A DNA stretch of 64,000 nt from Mya arenaria (Eukaryota > Mollusca > Bivalvia > Myida > Myidae): contig NC_069136.1 in the NCBI RefSeq assembly GCF_026914265.1, positions 21,110,715-21,174,714 of the forward strand. Reading direction: 5' to 3'. Below the pieces are notes generated by a model. The model had not been told where the DNA came from and did no database searches. It saw nothing but the letters and a program-made list of their open reading frames with translations. How positions within the stretch are numbered: position 1 is the first letter of the stretch; every line of letters begins with the position of its first letter. Position numbers and translations under genes: made by a program. Positions 36,301 to 47,972 of this stretch are shown here, piece by piece.

Positions 36301-38858
36301 TTCATATATTTGATGAAAACAGATGCCACGTTTTTCAGACGTACATTTAATTATCTAATACAATATACTATGGGTATGTGTAAAGCAATGTTAATTGTAT
36401 GTAAGAATTAGTATATAGACATCAATTAACAAAGTTTATGCATGAAAAATTACAAACACGATCAGCATTGAAACATATCAACTATTTTTATTTACAAAAT
36501 GTAACATGCTGTATCTCCATGCGTTTATCATTGATATTGTCAATGGAATAAGATTTAATGCTTTTGATGTTTATCCAACGTTCAAGGTTATAACTGGCTG
36601 TTGATATTAACGAGTGTGCTTTACAAATATATGAATGTACACACAATTGTACACCAAATCAATTCAGAAGATTCTTTTGATACGTATTCAAGTCAAATTA
36701 CAGCCGTTATTCTAAAATATGAACTCTTACTCCCAATTACGATTTACCACAATTAATACAACTGTTTTCAAATACCTAAAATGCTGAATAAATGTCGAAA
36801 ACGATGGTTCTTATTAAGGATAGCGAGTTGAATTTGAAAGAAAGGTGCATAAACAACGGCATTTCTACCCTATGAAATGAAAGTTGATCACTGTTCATCT
36901 TTAAGCACTCACCAATCATTTAATATTTTCGCATTTTCAGATATTTAATACACGGATACAATCGTTAAATGCTTTTTTAAGAAAGTAATTTAAAGATTTA
37001 TCACTCAACACTGTTTGTTTGTCATTCATGTGTATGTATTGATTTTGAGTTTCGCTTTTAAATAAGAAAAGTCACCACAAAGCAGCAATTCATGGTGACT
37101 GAATAGTGGCAATCATTTCATTTCTTAGCTCATGAAACCATTTCTAATCGTGTGACTCTTACAATGTAAAATACAAAGGATCTTTGGGCCAGATCAGATA
37201 AAACATTCCTTTGTAACTTTCAAAAGCTCTTAAAACAGATTACAATTTCAAAAATACTTTTTAATTTGTATTTTTGTCCTTCAAACCCACTGTGGTAAAA
37301 TTATGCTTCCTTATATAATGCATTGGTGATCATCTCAAATTCATTTTATGACATGTTCATGAACAGAAAATCCTTCATGTTTAACAGTTCACAGAGTATT
37401 TAAACTTTGGGCTATAGTGAATCATCATTAAGGCATGGTATATCACACAGCATTACACTATTCTTTCATTGGTGATATTTTTCGTTTCTTTTCGGGACAC
37501 GATAAACAAAGCTTATTATATGTAGTATTATTATGTTCGACTATTCTTAGCAATGACATGACCCCCACATCCTGACGCACACTCATTCCCTTGTTTGGCG
37601 TAAGATGACTGTTAGATGATGTATTTTAAGACTTTGTTTGGTTGGCATAGTCTGTATTTAAATGAAAATAGATCAATCTTTGTTTGAGTACGTCTTTTTA
37701 CATATAGATGTGTAATACACCGAAACGATAGCATGTTCCCTAAAATCATGAAATTTTATAGTTTTTAACTCTCGAAATTAACCTCACTATCATGGCGTTT
37801 TGCAAGCCTACAAACAAGACAATCAGATAACAAAAGGTCGGTCAAAACTCATAACCTAACGATAACTGAAGAACATAAGTACCAAAGTAACTTATAACAC
37901 TATTTGACTGTTTAGTACATGACCTTGAAAAACATTAAACAAAAATACAATTTGTTTGAATTTCGACTGGTTTGGGCTAAATACTACTGTATAATCAAAC
38001 TGTATTCTTTGAAATCCAACTCCACTACGAAATGTTGACTTAGTCAAAATGCAAACATTTAGCCTCTAAAATAGACGAAATGCAAACACTTAAAATATAT
38101 TTATTTGAGCCGATGGTTTTTATTCAACAAACGTCAAGGTAGTCAGTTTTGTTAACTTCCTTGTGATGATCTAATATTTAAACTCACCGTCAAACATATA
38201 GAAAACGAGTGCATTTTTTGTTTGATTTAACCACAGGTTTATGTTTCACATGATGATTGCAGGTGCAATATATTTACCTGTTTTAAAAAGATTAAGACAC
38301 AATTATGGATTTTAGTCGTATTTCAATAAGCTTAAACCTGCTACAACCTCACAAATGGCAACGCTTTTTTCATCAACTTTGTGCTTAGTTTCAATACCGG
38401 CCCAAGCTCATTTCATACAATTATGAAGCAAAATAACGAAACAATGACACTAAGGTAATTCCAATTTACGACTAAACTCTACAAATATATTTAATGAAAC
38501 GCCCTCAGGTGGATTAAGACTTCGCAGTACCTTGAGCAACCGCCTGCATTAATACAATTGAAGACATTCAAACTATGCAATAAAACATTACTACCTAGCA
38601 TTAATGCAATAGTTTTATTTATAAACAAACTAAGAAATAATTAAAAAGAGTACGTTCCCTACCTTCTCAGACCTTAATTTTGATAAGCTATCTGAAAAGA
38701 GATCATTGAACCAAGATTACCTTTATTCTTCCGATTAAGTTTTGATCCTCGGTCACACTATCTTGAATGGCCACGTATATCCCTTCATATTTATTCTCTT
38801 TTAATGTAACGCCAAAACAAACCCCTAAGAAAGGAACAAGAACTAGCAGCACGCGCAT
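25044..38858 (-). CDS. CLCA: CLCA family protein, gene B (16 exons, 944 aa)
   Basis: Tandem paralogue of the gene at 2649-16119, with the same domain order and exon phases. Exons 1 to 16 are 38721-38858, 33540-33686, 32968-33094, 32138-32255, 31105-31276, 30793-30931, 30304-30416, 29932-30058, 29246-29355, 28023-28322, 27429-27638, 26805-27030, 26353-26481, 25885-26091, 25508-25756 and 25044-25366. Exon 10 is 6 nt longer than in A. No internal stop was found, so it looks intact. Most introns align with A. Intron 4 has gained an inverted-repeat element with a tRNA-like core, and intron 8 (29356-29931) a short insertion of unknown type near 29480-29650. Upstream lie hAT and piggyBac insertions that unit A lacks. 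Confidence 0.9.
28023..30416 (-). CDS. CLCA: CLCA gene B exons 7-10: VWA domain
   Basis: MIDAS is complete: DTSGS in exon 7, GGTCIGCGL in exon 9, LMSDG in exon 10. Differences from gene A cluster at the metal-site loops: SGSMKDDSPS against SGSMDGGSPT, EEICDDSY against EEICPGSH, NPDGGT against NPVGGT, and SDGKETESNLT against SDGEDSGEA, the last adding two codons. By contrast, the core strands such as GIVWFSSSASVKK and GGKSLFLEIGG are unchanged. This suggests the two paralogues keep the fold but differ in the binding surface. Confidence 0.88.
28430..28830. repeat. Degenerate dispersed repeat in intron 9 of gene B
   Basis: Counterpart of 5960-6600, with one clear AGAGCATAACTTAAAAAC copy followed by TGGAAGGAATTTAATT. 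No gene seen. Confidence 0.4.
30793..33686 (-). CDS. CLCA: CLCA gene B exons 2-6: N-terminal CLCA domain
   Basis: The protein from exons 2 and 4 is identical to gene A although silent changes are present in both. Exon 3 differs at two residues (NDICGLGG against NDVCGQGG), exon 5 at five and exon 6 at three. HEWAQLRWGVFSEYG is retained, so the same two zinc ligands are missing in both paralogues and the change predates the duplication. Intron 4 (31277-32137) hosts the 31541-32002 element. Intron 3 (32256-32967) holds an unexplained plus-strand open frame that is broken in unit A. Confidence 0.88.
31541..32002. mobile_element. Terminal-inverted-repeat element with tRNA-like core, gene B intron 4
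   Basis: Left end AAGGGACTGTACACCAGATT; the right end reverse-complemented reads AAAGCAACTGTGCACCAGAT, an imperfect inverted repeat. The 462-bp block is missing from gene A, where the flanks (GTTAATTTT and AAGTCATAATG) join directly, so it arrived after the duplication or was cleanly lost in A. No clear target duplication and no protein. The core holds a tRNA-Cys-like sequence on the minus strand. It is either a MITE that captured a tRNA relic or a tRNA-derived SINE with inverted flanks. Confidence 0.65.
31676..31747 (-). pseudogene. Degenerate tRNA-Cys(GCA)-like sequence
   Basis: On the minus strand: A-box-like TAGCTCAGTG, anticodon arm CCAGA-CTGCAAT-TTTGG with GCA in the anticodon position, and a B box GGTTCGAACCC in a T arm pairing at four of five positions. 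The D stem does not close and the acceptor stem barely pairs, so it is not a working tRNA. It lies inside the mobile element at 31541-32002, whose Pol III promoter it may supply. Confidence 0.6.
33320..33370. repeat. (ATC)n microsatellite in intron 2 of gene B
   Basis: About 17 triplets, at the same place as the 108-bp tract in gene A. Roughly half the length, without the interruption. Confidence 0.95.
35300..36850. repeat. R2': duplicated block inside CLCA gene B intron 1
   Basis: Counterpart of 12500-14060, with the same landmarks. Here the palindrome reads TATCACATGATA, one base off. No exon seen. Confidence 0.65.
38721..38858 (-). CDS. CLCA: CLCA gene B exon 1: signal peptide
   Basis: 46 codons with the same MRVLLVLVPFLGVCFG signal peptide as gene A and three replacements further on (VTLKENKYEG against VTFKNNKYEG, and EDQNL against EDQSL). 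The frame stays open upstream to another ATG at about 38954, but that would bury the signal peptide behind a charged, cysteine-containing extension, so the inner ATG is preferred. The donor is GTAATC after AAG. Intron 1 spans 33687-38720. Confidence 0.85.
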
Positions 38859-40202
38859 GATCAAGCGATGTTTAGTCCTTAATGAATGTAAAGCACAATC
38901 ACATTTATCTGCAGCGCTAAGATATGGGACACAAAAACTCTTGACATAATACACTGTTCGCGTCTTAAATAAAGTGCAAAATCAGTGTTAAATTTCAATA
39001 CCGTAAAATGAACAATAATAATTTACGTTCTGCGAGTATTAAACTATTTTAAACAGACAGCCCACTGGTATCACCACACTACATTATGTAGCTTTATGTA
39101 TAACTTGCAGGGCAGTACTGAATTACTAAATTCAATGCGACTTTAACTGGAGCGAGTAATTTCAACACGTAAAATATGATCCCATTGTTAATGTACGTAC
39201 TGAATAACAGTGCAACGACGCGATTTTGTACTTCTCCCAAGCTGAACAGGGGAGGTAACAAATTTGCATTAATCGGTAGGGGGGACTTTCGAACGTTGAC
39301 AAATTTGCTGCTGTTGTTGTTTATATTTGAGCATAAAGAATTAAGTAATAGTTTTTGTTAAATATCCAGATATTAATAAAGCTCTTATTACTAACGAATT
39401 ATTAAAATATATGTTTTTAATATTTCGGTTATTCCCTAAGTGATAACATGCTGCAGCAGATCCGGGAAATAACTTTCGTGTTTCCTCCGAACGATTGTAA
39501 AACAAGTTATTACAACATTAGATAAATCACTCTCGTTGGCACGATTATGTGTTTAAAATTTTGAATGTCAAAGTATAAGCTGATTAAAATTCGGTACCAA
39601 CCTTGTTGTTAAATGTACACGCATATTTGTCTCAACGAACGACAAAATAGCCAAACGTGAAAGACAAATAGTTGAATCGGACATAGATATGGTATCAAAA
39701 AAATTCCGTTCTAATTTAAGTAAAGTTTGCGGAGAAATTTCCTCAAAGGTTAAATAAACTGTTGTGATTTTATACATCGTATCAGTCATGAGTCGTTACA
39801 TAACACACAATTTCATTCAACGACTTCAGGAAGTTTATCCCTGAACGCATTCAATTAAATGGGTGTATTATATGATGCAAGCTTTTTTTTTGTTTTGGGA
39901 ATATGACCTACACCCGTGTAATTGGGAATTTTCGCGTCAATATTGGCAAAATTGGGATTTTTTTCATGAATAATTCTAAAAGGTATCACATATATAAAAT
40001 ACTTCAGTGAATAACACTTAAACACTCTTCAACATATTTATTTGCAACATAATATGCACAGACTACAATATGTTTATAATAAAAAAAACATAAAACTATG
40101 TTCCAATCCTAATCATAGGATGTAAACATATTAAACTATGAATCTGATGACTCAGTTGTAACCACTCTACAGAGACAAATCCCTCTCTTTCAATCAACCA
40201 CT

Positions 40203-40526
40203 CTACAGAGACAAATCCCTCTCTTTCAATCCTTTAAAATAGTCTTTTGTTTCATTAACAAGTTCTGGGGTCAGAGATTTGTGTACTTGATTATGCATGC
40301 AAATTCTCATCATTGCATCCAATTTTATGTTTGAAAGTCTGGAATCCGTGCATAAGTTCTTCATGAGACTGAACACTCTCTCCGCAGCTGCTGTGCTAGG
40401 TGAAATAATCCGCCCCAGGCCAACGAAGTAAAACATCACTGGATAAACATTCTTCAGATGGTCATCAGTTGCCATATGCTGGTACAGATCTGGCTGAGGA
40501 CCTTGTTGCCTGACATATATAAACAC
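40203..40526 (-). CDS. hAT transposase C-terminal dimerisation exon
   Basis: Carries the hATC signature ISPSTAAAERVFSLMKNL, then LSNIKLDAMMRICMHN, ending in RDLSL and a stop. Acceptor CAG lies just before GCAACAAGGTCC. A stretch of about 37 bp that includes the stop codon region is duplicated in tandem just downstream (40158-40194 and 40195-40231). This exon still reads well; other parts of the transposase are damaged. Confidence 0.75.
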   Translation of the reverse strand: MFIYVRQQGPQPDLYQHMATDDHLKNVYPVMFYFVGLGRIISPSTAAAERVFSLMKNLCTDSRLSNIKLDAMMRICMHNQVHKSLTPELVNETKDYFKGLKERDLSL

Positions 40527-42163
40527 AAAGAATTAAGTTTAGAATTAAATGAATTGCTCTGTCTTTAAAATATAAATTTCATATAATATATTTGACTTGA
40601 ATTTTATTTTGTAATTTACTTTACAGAACTTAGCCATTATTAATTAACTGAACATGACAAGTTTTACTTATATGATAATCTTTATTTTGTATTTCATTGT
40701 CAATGTACACTTACAAAACGTTTTATGTCATGTAACCAAAATGCATGAACTGATGAAAGAACTGCAATATAATACAAACAGAAAAGTTTAACATTTTTCA
40801 CTAAAACATCTCTTTTTTTCTAAACGAAATACTCAGGGACACACTCCTTGATATTAAAGGTATCATTCATTTATAATTACCTAGCCAATGACATGTATAA
40901 AATAAGCTTACATCTTTGTGAATTTCAAAGACTGTGTCACAACTGTGACAACATTTAACAAATAACTATTAACACAACTGTCAACCAGCATGCAATCATG
41001 CACATGGTAACATACTTGATAAGCAACATTTGACGCTTAAAGTGTTTGTACTCCTCCATAATGATATCCTCTGTGAAAACCGGGTTCACTTCCACTCTGT
41101 GTCCACCAAACACATCTATCCTTGGTCTACCATAATGGCTTGCAAGCGCTACCATAGCTTCCTTTTCAAACAAAATTTTATTTATTTTTAATCATGTAAA
41201 AGTGAGTTATTTGTATTTATTGTAGAACTGTTATGATATAATAGATGTATACGCATCTTATAGAAATTTTAATTAAACAATTTTCATATTATAGTTCTAT
41301 TTAATACCTTCTTATGGTCATGAAGTTCTGCAATATCATTCGGGACTGCATCAAGACTAAAGGCAGCAAATGCTGCAAGCACAGGTGAGCACCGAAAAGC
41401 ATCATTCAGCTCTGCCATGAGGTAAAGAGTGATGGGCACAGCTACCTATTCTATGATTTGCTCTGGATCATATGCCCCTTCCTCTCTGAAATAGAAGCAG
41501 AGAGTGGTATTCACATGTAACATTATTTTAATTACTTTAAATTACTGAATATTAAATGATATTATCTATTTATAAAATTGTTAGTTTATAAATTGGATTA
41601 ACTACTATCATACAACCCTGACCTTAGTCGCCTTCTCAGGTTGGTTCTCTCATCGATGTCTTCAAACAAGATCTGAGTCTTAGAAAAATGCAGATCGACA
41701 TCAGGAGTATGCAAGGAGGCTCGGAACCGTTGTGTCATCAAGTCTACTTCAACAACCAGATTCTATGAAATTAATAAAAGAATACTGTAAATTAAATGGT
41801 ACATTTATTTAGCCAGATAATATGTTCATTTACATACCTGTAGTTTATCATTGACCTGTGTAAAGTTGACCTTAGCTGCTGCTCCCTGTAGATAGTCACT
41901 AGCCTATCATTGGTCGAAGCAAGTCAGACAGGACCAGAATGCCCGCTACAGTGCCCTTGTTGAGTAGCATGTTCTGTATCCCCTCTACTTCCGGATCATG
42001 TTTCTGGTCTATCATGAGATCCAAAGAATCCAAAAGCTTGAGGGTGAAAAATAACACTATGAAAAAAATCCTTTATACCTATTAAAAGTAGTTTGAATGT
42101 TCTGATATAAGGCATAAGTAACATTGTCTTGTACTATTTATACGTCTAATCATCGTTAATTTA

Positions 42164-42448
42164 TCATTTGAAACTGACCTGAACAAATCGATAGATCAGT
42201 CGAATACATGCATGGCCATGGGATAGCCATCTAGTAGCTGCAGCTCTAATCAGCTTCAGGTTTTTCATGCCATAGGCAGCCTGAACATCCTTAAACATCT
42301 CATACTTCTTGGGACTGTAGTGGAACATTTTCCACAAGCTCAGCAGCAATGAGTCTTTATTTTCCAAAATTAGAAAAAGCACCATCATGTGCGTAACACA
42401 TAGTGCTAGCTTGTGGTTCCTGCAATTGATGTACAGCTGGTATGGCAT
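42164..42448 (-). pseudogene. hAT transposase catalytic-region exon (relic)
   Basis: Contains CRNHKLALC, the hAT CxxH-type motif before the insertion domain, and AAATRWLSHGHACIRL, where the RW motif of hAT transposases lies. It reads in one frame but its neighbours lie in other frames, in keeping with separate exons. Catalytic Asp and Glu residues were not identified with confidence. Confidence 0.65.
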
Positions 42449-42940
42449 GTGGTGCCTAAACCGTCTCTGCAGCCCTGTGAATTAATGTGTCAACTTCTTC
42501 AATGGTTAAATAGTTAATCTAAAAACTATTACAACAGCAGGTTTTGATAAGATATTTCATTTACTTTACTATAGTATTGTAACAGATATGCAATGTACAC
42601 AACCAGCTCTTGAAAGTGCCTGTTATTTACTTGCTCATTCAATTTGTTAGAACTTAAGATATAACAGACATTACCCTTGTTCTCTCCAGACATTGTGTTA
42701 CAGACATCAAAGTAGGCTTTCTTGATGTCAACATCCTTCTCATTCAGAAAACCTTTCAATGTCGATGCACTGCTCTCTCGGTACTTCACCAAATCTGGGG
42801 GCTGCATCTCAAGCATGAAATCCAACATTGGCTCAAAACTATTTAGAGCCCAATGATTGGTTACAATGAAGTACCCAAGTTTTACTAACCACTTCATATA
42901 ATTTCTGTTTTTTTTTCGACCTCAACTTCTTTTTTAGCAT

Positions 42941-43282
42941 TTACATTTTCAGTAAGCATTTCTGCAACTGTTGTTTTGCCTTTGTGCCCATGGAGTTAAC
43001 ACTGACATATTTGGTCATGCTATTTGTATGGCATTTCCCGGATACATGAGCTTCGAGATTTCTCGTAGGATGATCTCCTAATTGCGTCCCACTTATAAAA
43101 ACATTGTCAGAATGTTGAGCGAACAGTTCGTATATTTTGCAACAATACCCTGCCTTTGCTGCACTGTAGAAGAGCCAGTTGTATTTTGATTCGTACTTGG
43201 CCGAAGAAAATAAACGCTGATCAGGAACAGGGACAGTCTGTGAATCAGATTTTTCAGAGTGAGAGTCCGATTCTGAGGACAC
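42941..43282 (-). pseudogene. hAT transposase N-terminal zinc-finger exon (relic)
   Basis: Reads KYNWLFYSAAKAGYCCKIYE then LGDHPTRNLEAHVSGKCH. This resembles the BED/TTF-like finger at the start of many hAT-derived proteins (WLYYS..K.GY.CKIC ... H.....H). The second cysteine of CKIC is Tyr, so metal binding is doubtful. An imperfect tandem repeat of about 38 bp lies just upstream at 43303-43400. Confidence 0.6.
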
Positions 43283-44008
43283 AGGCCTTGTATCAACAAG
43301 ATCAACATTTAATTCACTGCACCACTTGCAAGATCAACATTTGATTCACTGCTACCACTTGCAAAATCAACATTTGATTCACTGCTACCACTTGCCTGAC
43401 ATGGACCCGAAGCATTTTCTGTTTTGTTTATGTTTTCAAGCGCCGATTACTTGAAGAAAATATTGATCGTCTTTGTTTTGTTATCTTTTTTTATTTTTTT
43501 GCGATAATATTTCGAATTATGCGACATTGTCAATTTGATCAAAGTTGAATAGACGCTATCTTCCGGTAAAACGTATTCCGTTGTCCGGTACTTTTTTTAT
43601 TTGAAAAAGTTTTTCCGATCGAAAACTCTACGGGATATTACTTTATTTCAGAAATGGTGTAGTTTTGTAATACAAAACCATTTTAGTTAATAAAATATAC
43701 GTAACAATTGAAGAAACTTGAAGAAATTTAAAAACTGCTAAGACGGGCTAATAAGGTATCGGGATCCGTCTTTTACGGTACCGGGACCCGGATATTATGA
43801 CAGCTTTGTTTGTCTCTGAATAGATGCTTGCATGTAAGGGAAATAACTGTAATTGATTTCATTTTTATCGGTGTTTTTCTTTTTAATCCCTCGATTTTTT
43901 TGTAACATCTGATTGGGAATTTTAAGAGGAAAATTGGGGGAAAAAAAGATACTTTTTGCCATTGGGAACATGACCGAATACCGGCTATAAAAATGGCAAA
44001 AAACCCTG

Positions 44009-45178
44009 CTGATGACGAGTGCCAGATTAAGTTTATGGATTAAATGGGTGTAGTATATGATGGCGAGTGTCAGATTTTGTTTATGGATAAAATGGGTGTT
44101 GTATATGATGGCGAGTGTCAGATTTTGTTTATGGATAAAATAGGTGTAGTATGATGGCGAGTGTCAGATTATGTTTATGGATAAAATGGTTGTATAATAT
44201 GATGACGAGTGCCAGATTATGTGTATAGATAAAATGGGTATATTATATGGTGACGAGTGTCAGAGTATGTTTATGGCCACAATGGGTGTATCATATGATG
44301 ACAAGTGTCTGATTATGCTTATGGATTAAATGGGTGTATTATATGATGAAGAGTGCCAGATTATGTTAATGGATAAGATGGGTGTATTATATGATGACGG
44401 GTGCCAGATTATGTTTATGGATAAAATGGGTGTAGTATATGATGACAAGTGCCAGGTTATGTTTATGTATAAAATGGGTGTAGTATATGATGACGAGTGC
44501 CAGATTATGTTTATGGATAAAATGGGTGTAGTATATGATGACGAGACCCAGATTATGTTTATGGATAAAATGGGTGTATTATATGATGACAAGTGCCAGG
44601 TTATGTTTATGTATAAAATGGGTGTATCATATGATGACGAGTGCCAGATTATGTTTATGGATAAAATGGGTGTAGTATATGATGACGAGACCCAGATTAT
44701 GTTTATGGATAAAATGGGTGTAGTATATGATGGCGAGTGTCAGATTATGTTTATGGATAAAATGGGTGTAGTATGATGGCGAGTGTCAGATTATGTTTAT
44801 GGATAAAATGGGTGTATTATATGATGACGAGACCCAGATTATGTTTATGGATAAAATGGGTGTAGTATATGATGGCGAGTGTCAGATTTTGTTTATGGAT
44901 AAAATGGGTGTAGTATGATGGCGAGTGTCAGATTTTGTTTATGGATAAAATAGGTGTATTATATGATGACGAGACCCAGATTATGTTTATGGATAAAATG
45001 GGTGTATTATATGATGACGAGTGCCAGATTTGGTTTATGGATAAAATGGGTGTAGTATATGAGTGTCAGATTTAGTTTATGGATAAAATGGGTGTATTAT
45101 ATGATGACGAGTGTCCGATCTTGTTTATTGATAAAATGGGCGTATTATATGATGACGAGTGTCTGCATATGTTTATAG
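44009..45178. repeat. 48-bp minisatellite, about 24 units
   Basis: The unit contains CAGATTATGTTTATGGATAA, then AATGGGTGTAGTATATGATG and ACGAGTGC or ACGAGACC. 48 bp is 16 codons, so part of the array is open (MGVVYDDECQIMFMDK repeated, 44330-44776), but units with 6-bp losses and in-frame stops elsewhere show it is not coding. Unit A has fewer than two copies at the same place (17513-17578), so the array grew in unit B. The hAT element is inserted at its left edge. Confidence 0.9.
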
Positions 45179-46619
45179 TGAAACTAACTTGTGCAAGTCT
45201 CATAGCCTGCCACATTGCAACATAAGATTTGTCTTTTGGAGCTATTGCTTATAATTTTTTAATTTCAACCATTTGTTCATTTATAACGTAAATGCTACAA
45301 CGAACTTCATTATGCTAAATAGCGAAACATACCGCTATAGAAACATAGTTCCTACTCATGATACACCAATACATTTAACAAATAAAGTTAATAAACAAAT
45401 GAACATGCTCAGTTCATTTCTATATTAACGTGTTTCATTTTAATATTTTTACAATAAGGACAGAAATAACGATAGTCATGATAAGTTCGAACAAGAATGA
45501 ATATTGAATCACAGTTGAGTGAGAATGGGATCTATTCCATCTCTTATCTGTATGCTTAATATGAATTTGACATCTTTCATTCACGACTTGCATACTGTAT
45601 GCCAGAAGTTTAATAACACGACGTCAAAAGTGAGTAAATTTTCATTGCAATATGATGGAACTGACGATGTCATGACGAAATGTTTTAAGATGAGACTAGC
45701 GACTACTGTGTTTCTGTATTTTCTGCTATTTCGGCGACAATGATAATCACAATGGCATCAAGTATAAAAAAAATATAAATACTCGACAGTGTATTTACAA
45801 TGTAATGGCTAAGATACCATTTTAAGTATGAAGTGTATGTGACGACTTATTTGATGACTTAAACTTTTTCTCGCAGGCTAAGCAAGTTACTCCAGTTACG
45901 GTAAATTACCAAAACTGAACACCAACTTTCTGGCTCTATATAGTATTAGATCAGGCCAATGATGTTGAATAGTCGCGAAAATGTGTATTAACTTCATATA
46001 TTAAGGTTTTATTTTGAATGTTTTTAATTTTTAGAAAAAGAAGAGAAAGCACATAAATGTAAAAAGGTTAACGTTCATTTGTTAAATGCAACACATGTGA
46101 CGTTTGGGTATTCTTACATTTTCATCGTGATGGCATAGTTAGCTAGTTCGTAGGACCAAATCGGACCGCCATTTCGGAACACCATAATGTTTGGATTTTA
46201 TATCACCGCCTGCAAAAACTACCCAGTAGAATTTAAGCGTTTTTGTAGTTTTTTTACTTGTATAAGCGTCACTGGTCACTTTATCGGCGAAACAGGAATT
46301 TGTACACATCATCAATCGCACTGTTTATTTGAAATCCGGGAGCAACCTTGGACTTTAAAAAGTTATTGACGAATATAAAAGAACATCTGAGAGCTAATAC
46401 AGCACTTTTTCGTTCCTATTAACAAGCAAATTCAAGTTTATATACATGAGCTTAAATATTGACAGAATGTTATTATTATTATTGATACCTTTTCGCACAA
46501 GACGGTTTCATAGGTTCTGGTGATTACAAAAGCCAAAAGTTTAAACAAATCGATATAAAATGCATTAAGTCTACTCCGCAGTATATTTCGCAGAAATGAT
46601 TTGTATTGCAGTTCGCAAA
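45179..46619. other. Unit-B-specific region between 48-bp array and LINE fragment
   Basis: About 1.4 kb with no match in unit A. AT-rich, without a recognisable gene. Together with the LINE fragment it is a post-duplication insertion, or was deleted from unit A. Confidence 0.5.
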
Positions 46620-46892
46620 TTAAAGATATTGTCGACTGTAGAAGAATGGCGTCAGTGACTCGTCAATGACCATATGTTCATCACAGCAGGCAGTTACGGG
46701 CTTGCTCAGTATATTTACAAATATTTTGCTGATTTTACATAGCAATGTTTTAGCTCTAAGGTTAATTGGGTATACCGTTGGGCCTTTTTTATGAATAGGC
46801 ACGATAATGCTCTCACTACAAGATGGCGGAAATTTATCATTAACAAATGCTCCAATGAATGATGATTGAATAGTATTTCGGACCTTAACCAC
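46620..46892 (-). mobile_element. LINE reverse-transcriptase fragment
   Basis: SIIVPIHKKGPTVYPINLRA then KTLLCKISKIFVNILSKPVT aligns with the reverse-transcriptase start of non-LTR retrotransposons (GIIVPIFKKGDKSDPSNYRGISLLSCLGKIF as a general pattern). About 90 codons survive. No YxDD motif or endonuclease was seen nearby, so it is a short dead fragment. It lies in a stretch of unit B (45179-46895) that has no match in unit A. Confidence 0.65.
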
Positions 46893-47867
46893 ACCCCTTG
46901 AGATCTACTTGCAATGGCTTTTTGATCTGCTCTACATACTGGTACTGCTAGTCCGGCGTTTGCTGTAGGCGAGACACTGTTTTTGGATTAAATACAGTCG
47001 AAACCAAGCCCTCGCGATTCGGTTTGGTACATCCTGTCCGACTCTTACTGTCCTTCCCCTTTCCCGGAAGTGGGCTGGCACATGATCCTTGTCCTTTATG
47101 TATACGAATCGTACACAAATTTTGACGGACGCCTCTTTAAGAGATAATTCCGAAATTGCATCAAAATACTCAAACTGTCCTTAAAAATGACTTTAACTTA
47201 AAAAAGTGGTCAACTTTGTCTCATTTTGATAATATTGAATGTAACGAGTTTTAAGTGTTCCTTTTTGCTTGATGTTCAATCTGTTCTTGCCTCATCTAGG
47301 TTTAAGCAGTCGATTGCTCGACAAAGTTGATTGTACACGTGTGTTTTTTTCTGAAATCTGTTTTGTCTTGTTTTAATCTTTAAACAACCAACTCCAAAAG
47401 AGTGTCCGTATTTTTTTTCTTCCAACTAATCCGATTCCTTTGTTTAGTCCATTGTTTTTAAAAAAAAGCGTCGATATCTTCATAAATGCACTGAATACGT
47501 CCACGACGTGAACATGTCAGTTAGTTCACTTCGCGGAAATTCCACGGAACTTAAATTAATTGCAGAAAAAACTTTATACCTATTGAAGAACTATGTTGTT
47601 CATTGAGATCTTAAACACTTGACCGATTATTGTCATGCATCACTTTTACATCAGGAGAATAATAGGCGGAACGGAGAAAGTTAAAAATGTAGAGGAGGCA
47701 GAGGAAGGAAAGGGGGGGGGGGGGTAAGCGAAAGGTTAAGCCAAGAAAGCCTTTAGAGGGAGGGTGAGAGAGAAGAGAAAATGTAAAAGTGAGATAAGGG
47801 TGAATGGAGGTGATGATGATGAAGACTGTATATTACATGCAAAACCTGATAATAACCCTAATGTTAT

Positions 47868-47972
47868 CTTCATTCTGTCGATTAAACCTTTATCTTCAGT
47901 CACATAATCATGGACAGCGACGTATCTCTTCATATGTATACCCTTTTATTGCAATTACATTGCAATTCTCTA
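47868..47972 (-). pseudogene. Second CLCA exon 1 relic upstream of gene B
   Basis: Same relic as at 18541-18645, duplicated with the unit. Reads RYVAVHDYVTEDKGLIDRMK in one frame, with the same frame break before it. The flanking sequence matches 17.6-19.0 kb on both sides, so it moved with the segmental duplication. Confidence 0.6.

Larger units (their letters stand above)
39878..44008 (-). mobile_element. hAT-type DNA transposon, intron-containing transposase, decayed
   Basis: A 4.1-kb insertion absent from unit A. Ends: CAAGCTTTTTT on the left; on the right CAGGGTTTTTTGCC (reverse complement), a typical hAT start. Transposase pieces on the minus strand, in order: a zinc-finger part at 42941-43282 (GYCCKIYELF, LGDHPTRNLEAH), 42529-42897, 42164-42448 (CRNHKLALC, AAATRWLSHG), 41870-42040, 41630-41765, 41310-41490, 40955-41173, and the C-terminal dimerisation domain at 40203-40526 (ISPSTAAAERVFSLMKNL). 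Intron-like AT-rich gaps with GT/AG borders separate the pieces. The zinc finger has Tyr for its second Cys, and an in-frame TAG occurs near 41455. It sits in a 48-bp minisatellite, so the 8-bp target duplication cannot be read cleanly. Confidence 0.8.

Noticed and set aside
44330-44776. A 148-codon frame of 16-residue repeats (MGVVYDDECQIMFMDK)
   Set aside because: The 48-bp minisatellite happens to be in phase here; units on both sides lose 6 bp or carry stops, and unit A has under two units.
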